Of a DNA stretch of 64,000 bases, positions 52,001 through 57,396 are shown one piece after another. This stretch comes from Sympetrum striolatum. Taxonomy: Eukaryota > Arthropoda > Insecta > Odonata > Libellulidae. The translations under genes were made by a program, and so were the position numbers. Location of the stretch: assembly GCA_947579665.1 (NCBI GenBank), contig OX388350.1:39527393-39591392 (forward strand), in the 5' to 3' direction. The notes beneath the pieces were generated by a model. That model was not told the DNA's origin. It did no database searches and worked only from the letters and a program-made list of their open reading frames with translations. The first letter of the stretch is position 1, and each line of letters begins with the position of its first letter.

Positions 52001-54826
52001 AGTTACCATGGAATATGGTAAGTGTATCAAATTTTGTTGAAAATGAACCAATCGTAAAGTATGGACGTAAAGCGATTATGAAATCAGTGTAGTTGGGATC
52101 AAGCTTCTAAGATAAAGCCGGACTATTGACAAAGTTAAAACAATAAAATTAATTTTAATGTTTACTTAGACGTATGTAACAGAAATACTAAGCTCTTATC
52201 GACAGTTTTGGGAGAGAGGAGGTCTGTAGATTCGAACCCACGTCCAGAATCATGAGACTGGCTAATGAAGTACTAAATGGGATTAGAGATATTGATTTAT
52301 TTTTTGATTCACTTCCTTCTTTTAAGATAAAACTTTACTTGAAAATGTCTGGATGAAAAATTTTATCTTCGTACAGTCTCTTTCATTTTTGTCACTCTTT
52401 TGTATTTATGTATTTATTAATTTGCTATACGACATGTAATTGGGGTCTTTCCTGTTCGTGATAAATAAATTATTATTAAGTGTGCAATTTTTGGAGTCCA
52501 CGTCGAATATTACACGGATTTGACCTGTTTGAGCCACATTACATTTGCTCCATTTGAGATTGAGAACTCTTAATACATACTAAAGGTTCATTTTCCTCAC
52601 CGAAACACTTTGGTTAAACCAATTCTGAGAGCAGAAATGTAGGCGGGTGCGATTCCCATTTGGCAAACAAAGCGACCCTTGTATTCATTCAAAATGCTTC
52701 CGTTGTGTCGGAAGCAAGGCCAGACCGACAAAACAAGCAAATAAAGCTTAATAGGGGCGGTGACATTTTGGAGGAAAAATCTTTTTTTTTGCAAGATTTT
52801 CCTTACTATTTTACATTGATGAAAATCAGGCATCATGGACATTACAACTAAAGGAACGCATAAAATACTGGAGGATATACGTTATATATATATATAAGTC
52901 ATCAAAGATAACTGTCTAAAACCAGGCTAAAGAGGAATAAATAAATTTAATGGAATAGGAGTATTTTTTTTCATCTTGGTGTAGTGATAGTGTGGTGTAG
53001 CAGCGTAGTAAAGCCAGGCTTCTCACTTTTTTAAAATTCTGCATATCTGACATCTATAAAATTATTTCTTTCCCAGAAATTTTTTATTAAAACCTATTAC
53101 TTAGAGAATATTGAAATAAAACGATCATGGTTGAAAATTCTCTAATTGGTAGGTTTTCAGAATGTAGGCTCTTTCCTAACAACCGGTGGAAGTTTTTTTT
53201 CAGTAAAAATCGAGTTTTTTAAAACTAATTTAAAATGTTTTTCGATATTTCAATATTGAGTAAATTCATTTTCAATATCAATGCAAACCTTTAATTAACA
53301 ATCTTTCTAGCTGTATCACACCGTGCATGAAAACGAAAACAAAGGGTTCTTAAGACATAAAATTTCAAATTTCCCTCTTTAAAAGCGGTACAGCGGGTAC
53401 ATCAAAGATACATTTTACCACAAGGCCAATTTCACGCACGATGAGTTATCGCCTACACGTTTGTATTCAATTTGTCGCTCATAGATATGCGTTCTTGAAT
53501 GAATGATAATCAGCTAAAAATCAACTAGGCCAATGGTCTATTTCTAAATATATATCGATCGTCAACAGAAAATGTTATGGCCCGGCAACTAATCACGAGC
53601 CAAGTAACCATTTGCTATTACTGCACACTTTACTCCTGAGGTCATATTAAATCTATATCCAATTACAAAGAAAAGCATCAAAAATGCTTAAGTGTAAGTA
53701 ATGAAATCGAAATAAGAACAGCTCTAATACAAATACGCGGATATTTTAACTATGAATGATAATAAGAGTGATTTACTAAAAACGAAAAAACTAGCGCATA
53801 AAGGTTGAACATACGAAAGATTGAAGTATGTAAACGATTAAGAACAATTGAACGATGCCTGAGATTATTTTACGTAATAATTGTACTGTAATTTGATAGA
53901 ATGAGACGCAACAAATTAATGCGATCATTCAGTAATATATACAGCTAAGATATCAATTTTGATAGTTTTTCAATACAAGAACGGCTTGACACGAAAGAAA
54001 TTTTGTTCCAGACAGCTATTCGCTTCGTCCAGTGAGCTTTATTTAGAACGGTGTATAAATAGAAGACTGTATTGTGCGTGAGCCATTACATTTACCACGG
54101 AAAATATAACAAATGGTAATCATTTGTTAAAATATACATAACAATTTTAATTACCTAAGTTCGATGCACAAAGAAAGCACAATATGAGAGAGGTAGTACA
54201 AGAGGGCATTTTAAAGGCCGTTTTTGAGAAGAAAAAAATTATCAACTCACGGTTTGTAGAGGTATGGATTTATCAACTTTTGTTTCAATCTTTGAGGCTA
54301 TCGATGCAGTGTCTGCAACATCTTTCACCGGCGTGAACGCACTCACTATTCTTTTACCTAAGCTTAGGAGGCTGCTTTTTGTGTCTTCGGCCGGTTTACC
54401 ACCAACCTCAAGTAGTTCATCTTTCAAATTCCCCGCTGATTTAGAGAGAGGCAGTGGGCGTCGAAGCAAATGAGCGATGTCTTCATTGGGCTCATTGTCC
54501 ATGAGATCTTGAATTGAAGGTGTAGAAGCTGAGAAACTGGATGATAATTTCTTGGAAGGAGGAAACAAAAATTGGGACTTTTCTGGATCGGTCCTTTGAT
54601 TAGTTTCATCTTCGACATGTAATTCACTAATTGGCTCTCTATCCAATTTAGGAGTTACGGTTGCTGTGACGATCAAATTAGGCTCCTTTCCTTCAGTAGC
54701 CTGATCCTTAGGTTTGTCAGTGTTTTTAACGCTTGAATTAGAATCTCCTTCTGCTGGCAAGTTTTCATAGCTAGCCGTTGGCAAGGTAATTATAAACAAC
54801 GCACCAGACATTTTCAAACCGCGCAA
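9570..54826 (-). CDS. DUF389-family multipass membrane protein, 12 exons
   Basis: Twelve minus-strand exons join without a phase clash into 764 aa: 54826-54251, 24664-24587, 24049-23955, 20120-20028, 18628-18452, 16938-16863, 15325-15129, 14565-14421, 12694-12512, 12434-12310, 10278-10188 and 10028-9570. Residues about 193-265 form a small alpha/beta domain, followed by an acidic linker. Six hydrophobic segments lie near residues 331-348, 352-377, 391-410, 437-456, 462-488 and 516-539. The string GGNAGSLVGVAISASLLPP followed by AVNAGLLWA is the DUF389 (PF04087) signature. The C-terminal tail from about 541 is basic and soluble. The family is known in bacteria and some animals, but its function is unknown and I assign none. 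Exons 2-12 are firm. Exon 1 is inferred, because it lies beyond a 29.6-kb intron. Confidence 0.88.
10188..10278 (-). CDS. DUF389 gene exon 11 (residues 582-612)
   Basis: Encodes ELLEELSHISQDLLSDAKHK and a basic run RRFSIRRHISD. The acceptor is TTTCCCCACAG and the donor GTAAGT, phase 0. Confidence 0.92.
10600..11215 (+). mobile_element. Decayed LINE reverse-transcriptase C-terminal fragment
   Basis: Broken frames show KINVSKTQVMWLTKGK, KRLVKSLVWS-like and EERLRGRQREKIIDEVR segments, matching the end of jockey/CR1-like LINE ORFs. Stops and shifts are frequent. It ends in an ATGT microsatellite. It lies in the intron between DUF389 exons 10 and 11. Confidence 0.7.
11197..11213. repeat. ATGT microsatellite
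   Basis: Four ATGT units at the 3' end of a LINE remnant. Confidence 0.8.
11340..11720 (+). mobile_element. Second decayed LINE fragment of the same type
   Basis: Frames with AEEGINKKRKLLCELRRKLA, RRIEALEMWRR-like and WLGHSVSSESLLRTVMEEII correspond to the LINE motif normally reading IGHILR-ESLL--VIEG. Many stops. It follows the 10600-11215 fragment in the same orientation. Confidence 0.7.
11860..12215 (+). mobile_element. CR1-like LINE C-terminal tail
   Basis: The frame reads VSLFSLRVPSHSTRLKFLLH, then FINQRSFIYRLPHLYSSL, which matches the last part of CR1/jockey-like proteins (compare TLKVPCVPTRSCKLFEVPY in the copy at the left edge). An AT-rich 3' tail follows. Confidence 0.6.
12310..12434 (-). 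CDS. DUF389 gene exon 10 (residues 541-582)
   Basis: Encodes IKEVAPQFNRDEIKQFWKYD and VKVARDYNKTMHGEEAKDLQK, a soluble helical segment after the last membrane span. The Glu582 codon is split GA|G. The acceptor is ATTTCTGCAG. Confidence 0.93.
12512..12694 (-). CDS. DUF389 gene exon 9 (residues 480-540)
   Basis: Opens GLLWALAVI, closing membrane segment 5. A polar loop follows (EQVPKDVEIFFSESRVVEY), then segment 6 (LCLTLLNIASIFVVAVLVLK). The donor is GTGCGT. Confidence 0.95.
12695..14420. other. DUF389 intron 8 (between exons 8 and 9)
   Basis: AT-rich. A block at 13577-13670 (GATAAGACGATGG, then GGGTCGTCTTATAGGGCGGA) resembles the ends of a DNA transposon in inverted orientation. No coding content seen. 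Confidence 0.4.
14379..14406. repeat. ATT microsatellite
   Basis: ATT/TAT trinucleotide run directly next to DUF389 exon 8. It may be the tail of a LINE or SINE that ends in AAGTGGAGAAATAAAT. Confidence 0.8.
14421..14565 (-). CDS. DUF389 gene exon 8 (residues 431-479), family signature
   Basis: Carries the most diagnostic part of the protein: WVGVLIALPSGVGVAISVLG, then GGNAGSLVGVAISASLLPP and AVNA. It covers membrane segment 4 and the start of segment 5. The donor is GTACGT, phase 0. Confidence 0.97.
15129..15325 (-). CDS. DUF389 gene exon 7 (residues 366-431)
   Basis: Starts GPILAGTFGAVIQDR, giving the end of membrane segment 2 and a short loop. Segment 3 (LGLTLCIAVGFIFGLIVGLS) follows, then a polar loop. 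The Arg431 codon is split AG|G. Confidence 0.95.
16107..16153. repeat. Nested hairpin inside a SINE-like sequence
   Basis: Outer arms AAATAGCAACATGA and TCATGTTGCTATTT are perfect over 14 bases. Between them GGGACT and AGTCCC pair. The surroundings (GTTGGAGACCCAGG, then ACTCAAGTCCCATTCATG) look like the SINE family of 43.68 kb with an inverted insertion. Confidence 0.75.
16640..16700 (+). repeat. tRNA-like SINE fragment
   Basis: GGTTCAAGTCC at 16656-16666 matches the RNA polymerase III B box. The word CCTGGGTTCAAGTCCCAGTC is shared with the inverted copy at 43.68 kb. No intact tRNA cloverleaf is visible. Confidence 0.45.
16863..16938 (-). CDS. DUF389 gene exon 6 (residues 340-365)
   Basis: Encodes IVAAIGLVENNSVVLVASML followed by ISPLM, which finishes membrane segment 1 and starts segment 2. 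The AMLISPLMGPI-like turn is a hallmark of DUF389. The acceptor is CACATTCCAG and the donor GTAAGG. Confidence 0.95.
17425..18125 (-). mobile_element. Mariner-type element with internally deleted transposase
   Basis: Imperfect inverted ends share TTTTTAAGT--ATGCC-TTT at about 17432-17453 and 18099-18117. On the minus strand the start region reads MPQFSETPTKCEMCLGIFFL, then IHWQISEVYRENIEQMNGKK, the N-terminal helix-turn-helix of mariner transposases. This passes abruptly to the C-terminal end KYNKCLDIGGKYVEK. The catalytic middle is missing, so it is a dead, MITE-sized derivative inside a DUF389 intron. Confidence 0.8.
18452..18628 (-). CDS. DUF389 gene exon 5 (residues 281-340)
   Basis: Encodes a soluble segment with VWNWNKFVASVRSRLMVAQV, then the start of membrane segment 1 (TFDFILLLLVAG). 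The acceptor is TTTTACAG and the donor GTAAGG. Confidence 0.93.
18880..18960 (+). repeat. tRNA-derived SINE-like block
   Basis: A-box-like TAGCCTACTTGG (18885-18896) and B-box GGTTTGATCC (18933-18942) lie 36 bases apart, as in tRNA genes. No complete acceptor or T stem can be folded. Confidence 0.4.
19283..19883. mobile_element. Non-autonomous piggyBac-type element (601 bp)
   Basis: TTAA lies on both sides (19279-19282 and 19884-19887). The inverted ends CCCACTCAATG are perfect over 11 bases. TTAA duplication and ends starting CCC are the marks of piggyBac. No transposase frame is present. The motif GATGCCTTGAA-TCAAGGC occurs twice near the left end (about 19298 and 19332) and a variant lies near 19725. 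The core GCCTTGAATTCAAGGC is itself a palindrome. The element sits in the intron between DUF389 exons 4 and 5. Confidence 0.85.
20028..20120 (-). CDS. DUF389 gene exon 4 (residues 250-281)
   Basis: Encodes SVIPCTLFYKGEDEEELIQE and an acidic linker ending DEMEK. The acceptor is TCTTTCAG and the donor GTATGT. The Gly281 codon is split GG|C. A Tigger and a piggyBac-type element sit in the introns on either side. Confidence 0.88.
20417..22742 (-). mobile_element. Tigger/pogo-type DNA transposon, full length, dead
   Basis: A 2326-bp element within a DUF389 intron. It is flanked by TA on both sides (20415-20416 and 22743-22744), the target duplication of the Tc1/mariner/pogo superfamily. The inverted ends CAGTAGAAGTCCGTTATAA match perfectly over 19 bases. 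CTCGTTATAA-like words recur just inside both ends. The minus strand encodes a decayed CENP-B-like transposase. Confidence 0.93.
20880..22125 (-). pseudogene. Tigger-type transposase pseudogene (CENP-B-like HTH plus DDE domain)
   Basis: On the minus strand the protein begins KRKALDLAKKFEIVRK, then shifts frame into the ORF 22087-21608 (SKSEIGRRYGLSSSTLFMIL, a CENP-B/pogo helix-turn-helix DNA-binding region). A canonical GT-AG intron of 100 nt (21643-21544) appears to join it, in phase 0, to DIYNADETALFYNLLPEKT of the DDE domain. Further frame breaks follow, and the end (TSVLQPLDQGIIRATKRHF) lies at 21231-20968 and just beyond. NADET and QPLDQG acidic residues are kept. The middle catalytic Asp, expected in a DNCPAHP-like motif, is Val in LFMVRCLAHP. 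The copy cannot be active. Confidence 0.9.
22745..23954. other. Rest of DUF389 intron 3 downstream of exon 3
   Basis: AT-rich with short frames only. I see no gene or recognised repeat between the Tigger element and exon 3. Confidence 0.4.
23955..24049 (-). CDS. DUF389 gene exon 3 (residues 219-250)
   Basis: Encodes VTFAVESGDECEDCIQRLNE, then CGIGIRPNTTV. The alternating strand and helix pattern fits a ferredoxin-like regulatory fold. The acceptor is TTTCTTCAG and the donor GTAAAC. The Ser250 codon is split AG|T. Confidence 0.88.
24587..24664 (-). CDS. DUF389 gene exon 2 (residues 193-218)
   Basis: Encodes LLSQVLEKLGVDAAVWSTTK and ends NGNFYQ. The acceptor is TTTTTTCACAG and the donor GTGAGT, phase 0 at both ends. 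It has no start codon of its own, so an upstream exon must exist. Confidence 0.85.
24850..25500 (+). mobile_element. LINE 3'-end remnant
   Basis: After a frame shift near 24890 the plus strand reads RRAARFVLGRHWKTDSVTAM, VEELGWEKLESRSKIKRLG and, at the end, SFLNRGIVEWKKLL, the usual C-terminus of CR1/L2-like reverse transcriptases. The stretch to about 25500 (CTTCGGGAGG, then GCCGGGCATATTATT) looks like its untranslated tail. Inactive. It lies just upstream of DUF389 exon 2, at the 3' end of the proposed intron 1. Confidence 0.75.
25501..28009. other. Proposed DUF389 intron 1, 3' segment
   Basis: Contains two tRNA-like SINE traces on the minus strand (near 25590-25665 and 25800-25860) and the 26618 palindrome. 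Otherwise there is no gene or repeat that I can name. Confidence 0.35.
26618..26653. repeat. Perfect 16-bp inverted repeat
   Basis: ACTTAAGTGTATACAT and ATGTATACACTTAAGT flank a 4-base loop, making a near-continuous palindrome. Confidence 0.85.
28010..28290 (-). mobile_element. LINE fragment, minus strand
   Basis: The minus strand reads HRQTKWVG-like, then VGQILRREGLLKLVIEGRIQ and EKKQGKTKAE, the C-terminal block of the same LINE type seen at 11340-11720. Frame breaks are present. Confidence 0.65.
29205..29515. mobile_element. Short element with inverted GTGCGCA-polyG ends
   Basis: The left end (CCTTCATCAGGCCCGTGCGCA, then a run of 17 G and GTTCGAACCCCCCC) recurs inverted at the right end, where the minus strand reads TGAAGGACAGGGCCGTGCGC, then AGGATTTGCTCATGGGGGGG. 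The ~310-bp arrangement suggests a non-autonomous transposon. Its class is not determined. Confidence 0.5.
29227..29257. repeat. Homopolymer G17 and C8 tracts
   Basis: A run of 17 G is followed by TTCGAA and a run of 8 C, a self-complementary block prone to slippage. The exact length may be an assembly artefact. Confidence 0.9.
29560..29930 (+). mobile_element. LINE fragment, plus strand
   Basis: Short frames read SFEVWLWRRIEKSSGVTE, CLMKSIAKREKAWLG-like and KIRGKTGRGRRTSTLSEMKG, matching the end of jockey/CR1-like ORFs, including a C-terminal EGWRSS. Heavily shifted and stopped. Confidence 0.65.
31512..31698. mobile_element. Fold-back (MITE-like) element with ~88-bp arms
   Basis: Two inverted arms, 31512-31600 and 31620-31698, pair with few mismatches around a 19-base loop. 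The innermost 20 bases, AACTGTTTACCGGTTTCGGT, are a perfect inverted repeat. No coding content. Flanking duplications are masked by A- and T-rich ends. Confidence 0.8.
31700..40550. other. Proposed DUF389 intron 1, middle segment
   Basis: No supported gene. Three stretches have a more even base composition than their surroundings (33444-33830, 35100-35640 and 37240-37600). The region near 34985-35300 may be a very decayed LINE end. The rest is AT-rich. Confidence 0.35.
33157..33203. repeat. Dispersed repeat, copy A
   Basis: CTACATTAATATCCTGCGAG, then TCGCCTTTCAGCGTGTGGCA and GGGGG. A near-identical block lies at 55948-55990. The family is not identified. Confidence 0.7.
40559..40918. mobile_element. 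Small hAT-type non-autonomous element
   Basis: The left end, CAGGGGTGTCA, and the right end, read inward as GCGGGGATGTCCAACCCGC, resemble hAT termini of the CAGGGGTGTCCAA type. Flanks TCTAAGAC and TCTAGACC could be a decayed 8-bp duplication. The interior carries the GC-rich word GCGGCCCGCGGG near the right end and no transposase. Confidence 0.55.
42327..42368. repeat. Perfect 18-bp inverted repeat
   Basis: TTGTGATATATTTCCATG and CATGGAAATATATCACAA are separated by 6 bases. Partial copies of the left arm (TTTGTGATATATTT) repeat directly just upstream at 42303. Confidence 0.85.
43014..43029. repeat. A16 homopolymer
   Basis: Sixteen A residues after GCTCAGCTC. It could be a retroposon poly(A) tail, but I recognise nothing upstream of it. 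Confidence 0.7.
43130..43545 (+). mobile_element. LINE fragment (reverse transcriptase C-terminus)
   Basis: The plus strand reads KILGFVRTVSKYFTSTTAIK, SWIRSKLEYASIVWSPH, a stop, then LNCIENVQKRFILYVYCCHN and SYDILLDYHNVPKFNVR. This is the same region as the copy at 340-1125, but with diverged sequence. Confidence 0.75.
43650..43720 (-). repeat. tRNA-like SINE fragment
   Basis: The minus strand reads GTGGGAGACCTGGGTTCGAG, then TCCCAGTCATGTCAC, with B box GGTTCGAGTCC at 43684-43674. The same consensus words occur at 16656, 57894 and 58543. Confidence 0.5.
43760..46560. other. Proposed DUF389 intron 1, AT-rich block
   Basis: No gene seen. CACTTAAGTACAGAT occurs twice directly (near 43996 and 44030). 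Short frames on both strands look like chance. Confidence 0.3.
46571..47095 (-). mobile_element. LINE fragment, minus strand
   Basis: The minus strand reads KYLGITLSSNFAFEEHIRS, VVGKANGMLRLASRILRG and YFCLIRLILEYCCAIWEHLE, a LINE reverse transcriptase thumb. A shifted C-terminal piece follows (KFITTDFREEIADIVIP). It abuts the ACCGGT palindrome at 47096. Confidence 0.8.
47096..47136. repeat. Near-perfect palindrome with ACCGGT core
   Basis: Arms CGCTATGTGTAAG and CTTACACATAGCG are perfect 13-base complements around TACCGGTACCGGTAC, itself almost self-complementary. More TACCGGT words follow to about 47225. It may mark the end of an unrecognised transposon. Confidence 0.8.
47735..48190 (+). 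mobile_element. Mariner-type transposase remnant
   Basis: The plus strand reads EVHGVIRLLWAKYPSLAAIH, REYYGVYGPNIKSE, a stop, then VRQWIRFLKDGRANIRDETG, matching the N-terminal domain of mariner transposases. Further on DSSDFHLFT and LLKRYYKYLNLK recall the C-terminal SDFHLF and RYDKCLN motifs. The middle is missing and stops are common. I could not define its terminal repeats. Confidence 0.7.
48200..48600 (-). mobile_element. LINE fragment, minus strand
   Basis: The minus strand reads RKKAIHFAKKCYDKKAGVTK, MLSDVGWESLKDRRLEARPR and, after a shift, KNSFFPRTIRDS, typical of the LINE C-terminus. Downstream tail TGCCAAGTAGGAGG fits the start of the untranslated end. Confidence 0.75.
49630..49743. 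repeat. Imperfect long hairpin (ancient MITE or miRNA-like)
   Basis: Left arm 49630-49682 and right arm 49695-49743 pair over about 45 bases with scattered mismatches. The inner 11 bases TTTTACCACAT pair perfectly. The loop is 12 nt. Confidence 0.65.
52195..52270 (-). repeat. tRNA-like fragment
   Basis: The minus strand reads TTAGCCAGTCTCATGATTCT, then GGACGTGGGTTCGAATC. It has a B box GGTTCGAATCT (52238-52228) after an anticodon-arm-like stretch. There is no paired acceptor stem, so it is a tRNA pseudogene or SINE piece. Confidence 0.35.
54251..54826 (-). CDS. Proposed first exon of the DUF389 gene (residues 1-192)
   Basis: Open frame starting MRGLKMSGALFIITLPTAS, with a second ATG 15 bases in, and ending at donor GTGAGT in phase 0. 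The next minus-strand exon found, at 24664, starts in phase 0 and needs an upstream partner. SGALFIITLPT reads like the first beta strand of the small N-terminal domain that resumes in exon 2. Residues about 20-185 are a hydrophilic, Ser/Pro/Glu/Lys-rich, probably disordered stretch. The exon could instead open an unrelated gene, since no other exon in this window links to it. The coding character itself is good: it is long, uninterrupted, ATG-led and donor-terminated. Confidence 0.65.
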
Positions 54827-55000
54827 GTAGTATGAAGATCAACTTTCAAAATCCGGGACTGAAGTTACTTCGCGCCTGCACCCTCCACACATCTGAACGA
54901 AAGTGGCGTTGCCGCGCAACTGTCAGCTGAAGAAAGGCTAAGGCGGCAGCACGATCGCATATCTGCAGAAAAATCTATTTCATCCTCTTTGGATTGCAAT
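54827..55000 (-). promoter_or_regulatory. Likely promoter/5' leader of the DUF389 gene
   Basis: A short GC-richer, CpG-containing stretch (TTCGCGCCTGCACCC; GCGTTGCCGCGCAACTG) directly upstream of the proposed first ATG, in otherwise AT-rich DNA. No TATA box is evident. Position supports exon 1 being a true 5' exon. Confidence 0.35.
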
Positions 55001-57255
55001 TATACCTTGCGTTAAAATACCGTATTTAGGGGAATTATCAGTTTCAGCGATATATTTCGCTGTTATTATCGTTTAAGCATTTAATGAGATATTCCATGAT
55101 TATTTGTTCATGGTTTACTCAAGCTATCAAATATCCCGCCAAATTTAATTTTTGCGAAAATTTTCAACTTGGTACCTATCAAATTAACGATAAAGTAGCA
55201 GGAGATATGCATGGAGTAACTAGATCTTATATCAGATTATTGGCTGGGTATTTCACATTCAGGGTTTGTATCAACTAACAGTTTTATATTTCAGGTCAAA
55301 TATGTAACCAAACTTCAAAATTGCATACCCCCTTGATACAGTAAGACCAATTGCACTATAAAAAGTTATTCATCTTACTTATAGGACATTACTTGGCAAA
55401 AGCATGATTGGTGTAGGTTATTTTTGGATTAGGATGTTGATTCTTGGAGTAGGTGCTGCTGAATCCAAGTTAGTAGCAATATGCCAAAATTGGCATACAA
55501 TTTCAAAAGCAGTGGGTTAAATTACAGTATAGTCTTTCTCTTCATGCATATAAATTTATCAGAGTAAAATTAATCTATGGCCATTTTAAAGCATTTGCTT
55601 GACTGAACAATCCTGTCAAAGGTAGGATTTGAACAACTGTACAGATTAACATAATTAGACAGAAGTTACCGAAAGGAATCCTTTGGAGGAATTCATTTTG
55701 AGCTAGTAGCATGAAACTCAAATCACATATTGAACAATTATTAATAGCAATAAATGCATCACAAATATTAAAAAGAATATATACATAGAGCTACAACTAT
55801 CAATATGAATGTAAAATAATTTTTTAAAGTGGTTAATTTTCCTAGATAGAAAATATTCTTAACAATTCAATAAAACATTTGTCAGATATTAACAATCTAA
55901 AGACAAATTATAAGGATACACAATCATTCAGAAGAAGAGCATCATCTACATTAATATCCTGCGAGCAGCCTTTCAGCATGTGGCAGGGGGTGGTCATGGA
56001 TTACCATTATTCATCCAAATATTTCAAAACAATTATGTAATAAGTATTACAGTTAAGGTTGGATATCTGAAAACTTTCTAAGCCTCTGTATACATTGTAT
56101 AAGAATATTAATTCACATTAATGCCAAATATAGACATTTTTCAAGGTGTAAAATACTGAATTTACTAAAAAATACAGAATGATAACACATAAAAACAGGA
56201 TATCTCTATCTTCAGTAAACTATCCTTCAGAAAATTAACACCAACAGATAAGCGGTAAGGTTGGTGATAGACTATAAACATAAATGCCACAAGAGAAGGT
56301 TTATCATACAGCTATTGCCACAAACTAACTTCAGAGATATTGTTTCTCTAACAGTCAATTACAGATCACTGCACACCTAACACATGAAAAAAATAACTAA
56401 CAAACTCTGAAAAATGTTGCATTTTTATTATTACAGTAAATAACCACTGAGATTTACAAATGTTAAGATAGATTACTTGTACAGTCAATTGCGATTCACA
56501 GACTAAATATTTCAAGATAATGAATTCTTGTCACACAAACAAATGCACTTAGAGTCATGGCAAAATTAAAAGACATTGATAGAATGAACAAAATGCAGGG
56601 AAAATTTGCAAGCAAATGAGAGACAATTATGGTTGATAGTAGGACAATTCAAATAAAAATAATCCATGTATTAATTAGCTGTAGTTAAATTCATGATGTG
56701 GGTAGAAGATATCACAGTATTTTGGACTTTCGTACTATTAATCCCATGCAATTCCACTTAAAGGGAAGATATTAATTCAAAATAATAGATTAAAATCTTG
56801 AAATTTAAGGCATACAATCTGGGAAACTACAGATAAGAAAAGAAATACAAAGATATTATGTATTTCCATTCAAAATATAAAACAAATGACAGAGGTTATC
56901 ACCTTGTGGTGTTTTACATTGTGGCAGAACAGCTCATTCAGAGACCTAATTTCAGAAATTCAATTCCAAAACATATACAGTTACAGAAATTACCATATTC
57001 TGCAAGAAGCTAAGAAGACCGTCTGTTTCAACAAAAGTTTTTATTATGTCCAACAAAACCTCCCCAATTACCAAATACTGATAAAATAACAAAAGGTGAG
57101 GAATTAAACCAACGTCGACTATTTGTTTGGCTACACACACAAGGTTAATACGACTGGAATGCCTAAAGGCTGCCACTGTGAAATAATGAGAACGACAACC
57201 ATTCTGTAGTTATGAATGCTGACGAACTGATGATGAAGATGATATCTATAATTTA
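55001..57255. other. Spacer between SF3B3 and the proposed DUF389 first exon
   Basis: The right part should be the SF3B3 3' untranslated region. Several AATAAA words occur on the minus strand (for example 57045-57040 and 56429-56424), and I cannot choose between them. One dispersed repeat lies at 55948. No other gene is seen. Confidence 0.4.
55948..55990. repeat. Dispersed repeat, copy B
   Basis: CTACATTAATATCCTGCGAG, then CAGCCTTTCAGCATGTGGCA and GGGGG, with a few substitutions against 33157-33203. Unrelated sequence begins soon after the G run in both copies. Confidence 0.7.
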
Positions 57256-57396
57256 TTAGAAAGCGTATCTTGTTCTTATGTCCTCCAATTTTTTTGAAAC
57301 TTCACTGGGTGTACGATCAAGATCTTCAGCTATGCTTTTCTGCTTTGCAGGGTCGATAGAGTTGAACTGTTCACAAAGATCACCATCAAGGACATT
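57256..57396 (-). CDS. SF3B3: SF3B3 last exon and stop
   Basis: Encodes NVLDGDLCEQFNSIDPAKQK, then DRTPSEVSKKLEDIRTRYAF and TAA. The C-terminus matches the human one except for single conservative changes. The acceptor is CACTTCCAG. Confidence 0.97.
   Translation of the reverse strand, partial: NVLDGDLCEQFNSIDPAKQKSIAEDLDRTPSEVSKKLEDIRTRYAF

Larger units (their letters stand above)
48610..54250. other. Proposed DUF389 intron 1, 5' segment
   Basis: Holds the 49630 hairpin, a purine-rich block at 51880-52000 that may be a LINE tail, a LINE-tail-like AAATTATTATTAAG at 52467, and the tRNA-like fragment at 52195. No gene is supported. Confidence 0.35.

Noticed and set aside
51880..52020. LINE C-terminal remnant
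   Set aside because: The resemblance rests on a purine-rich, Lys/Arg/Glu-coding stretch that could arise by composition alone.
52195..52270. Functional tRNA gene
   Set aside because: It has a good B box but no pairing acceptor stem, so it is listed as a repeat fragment.
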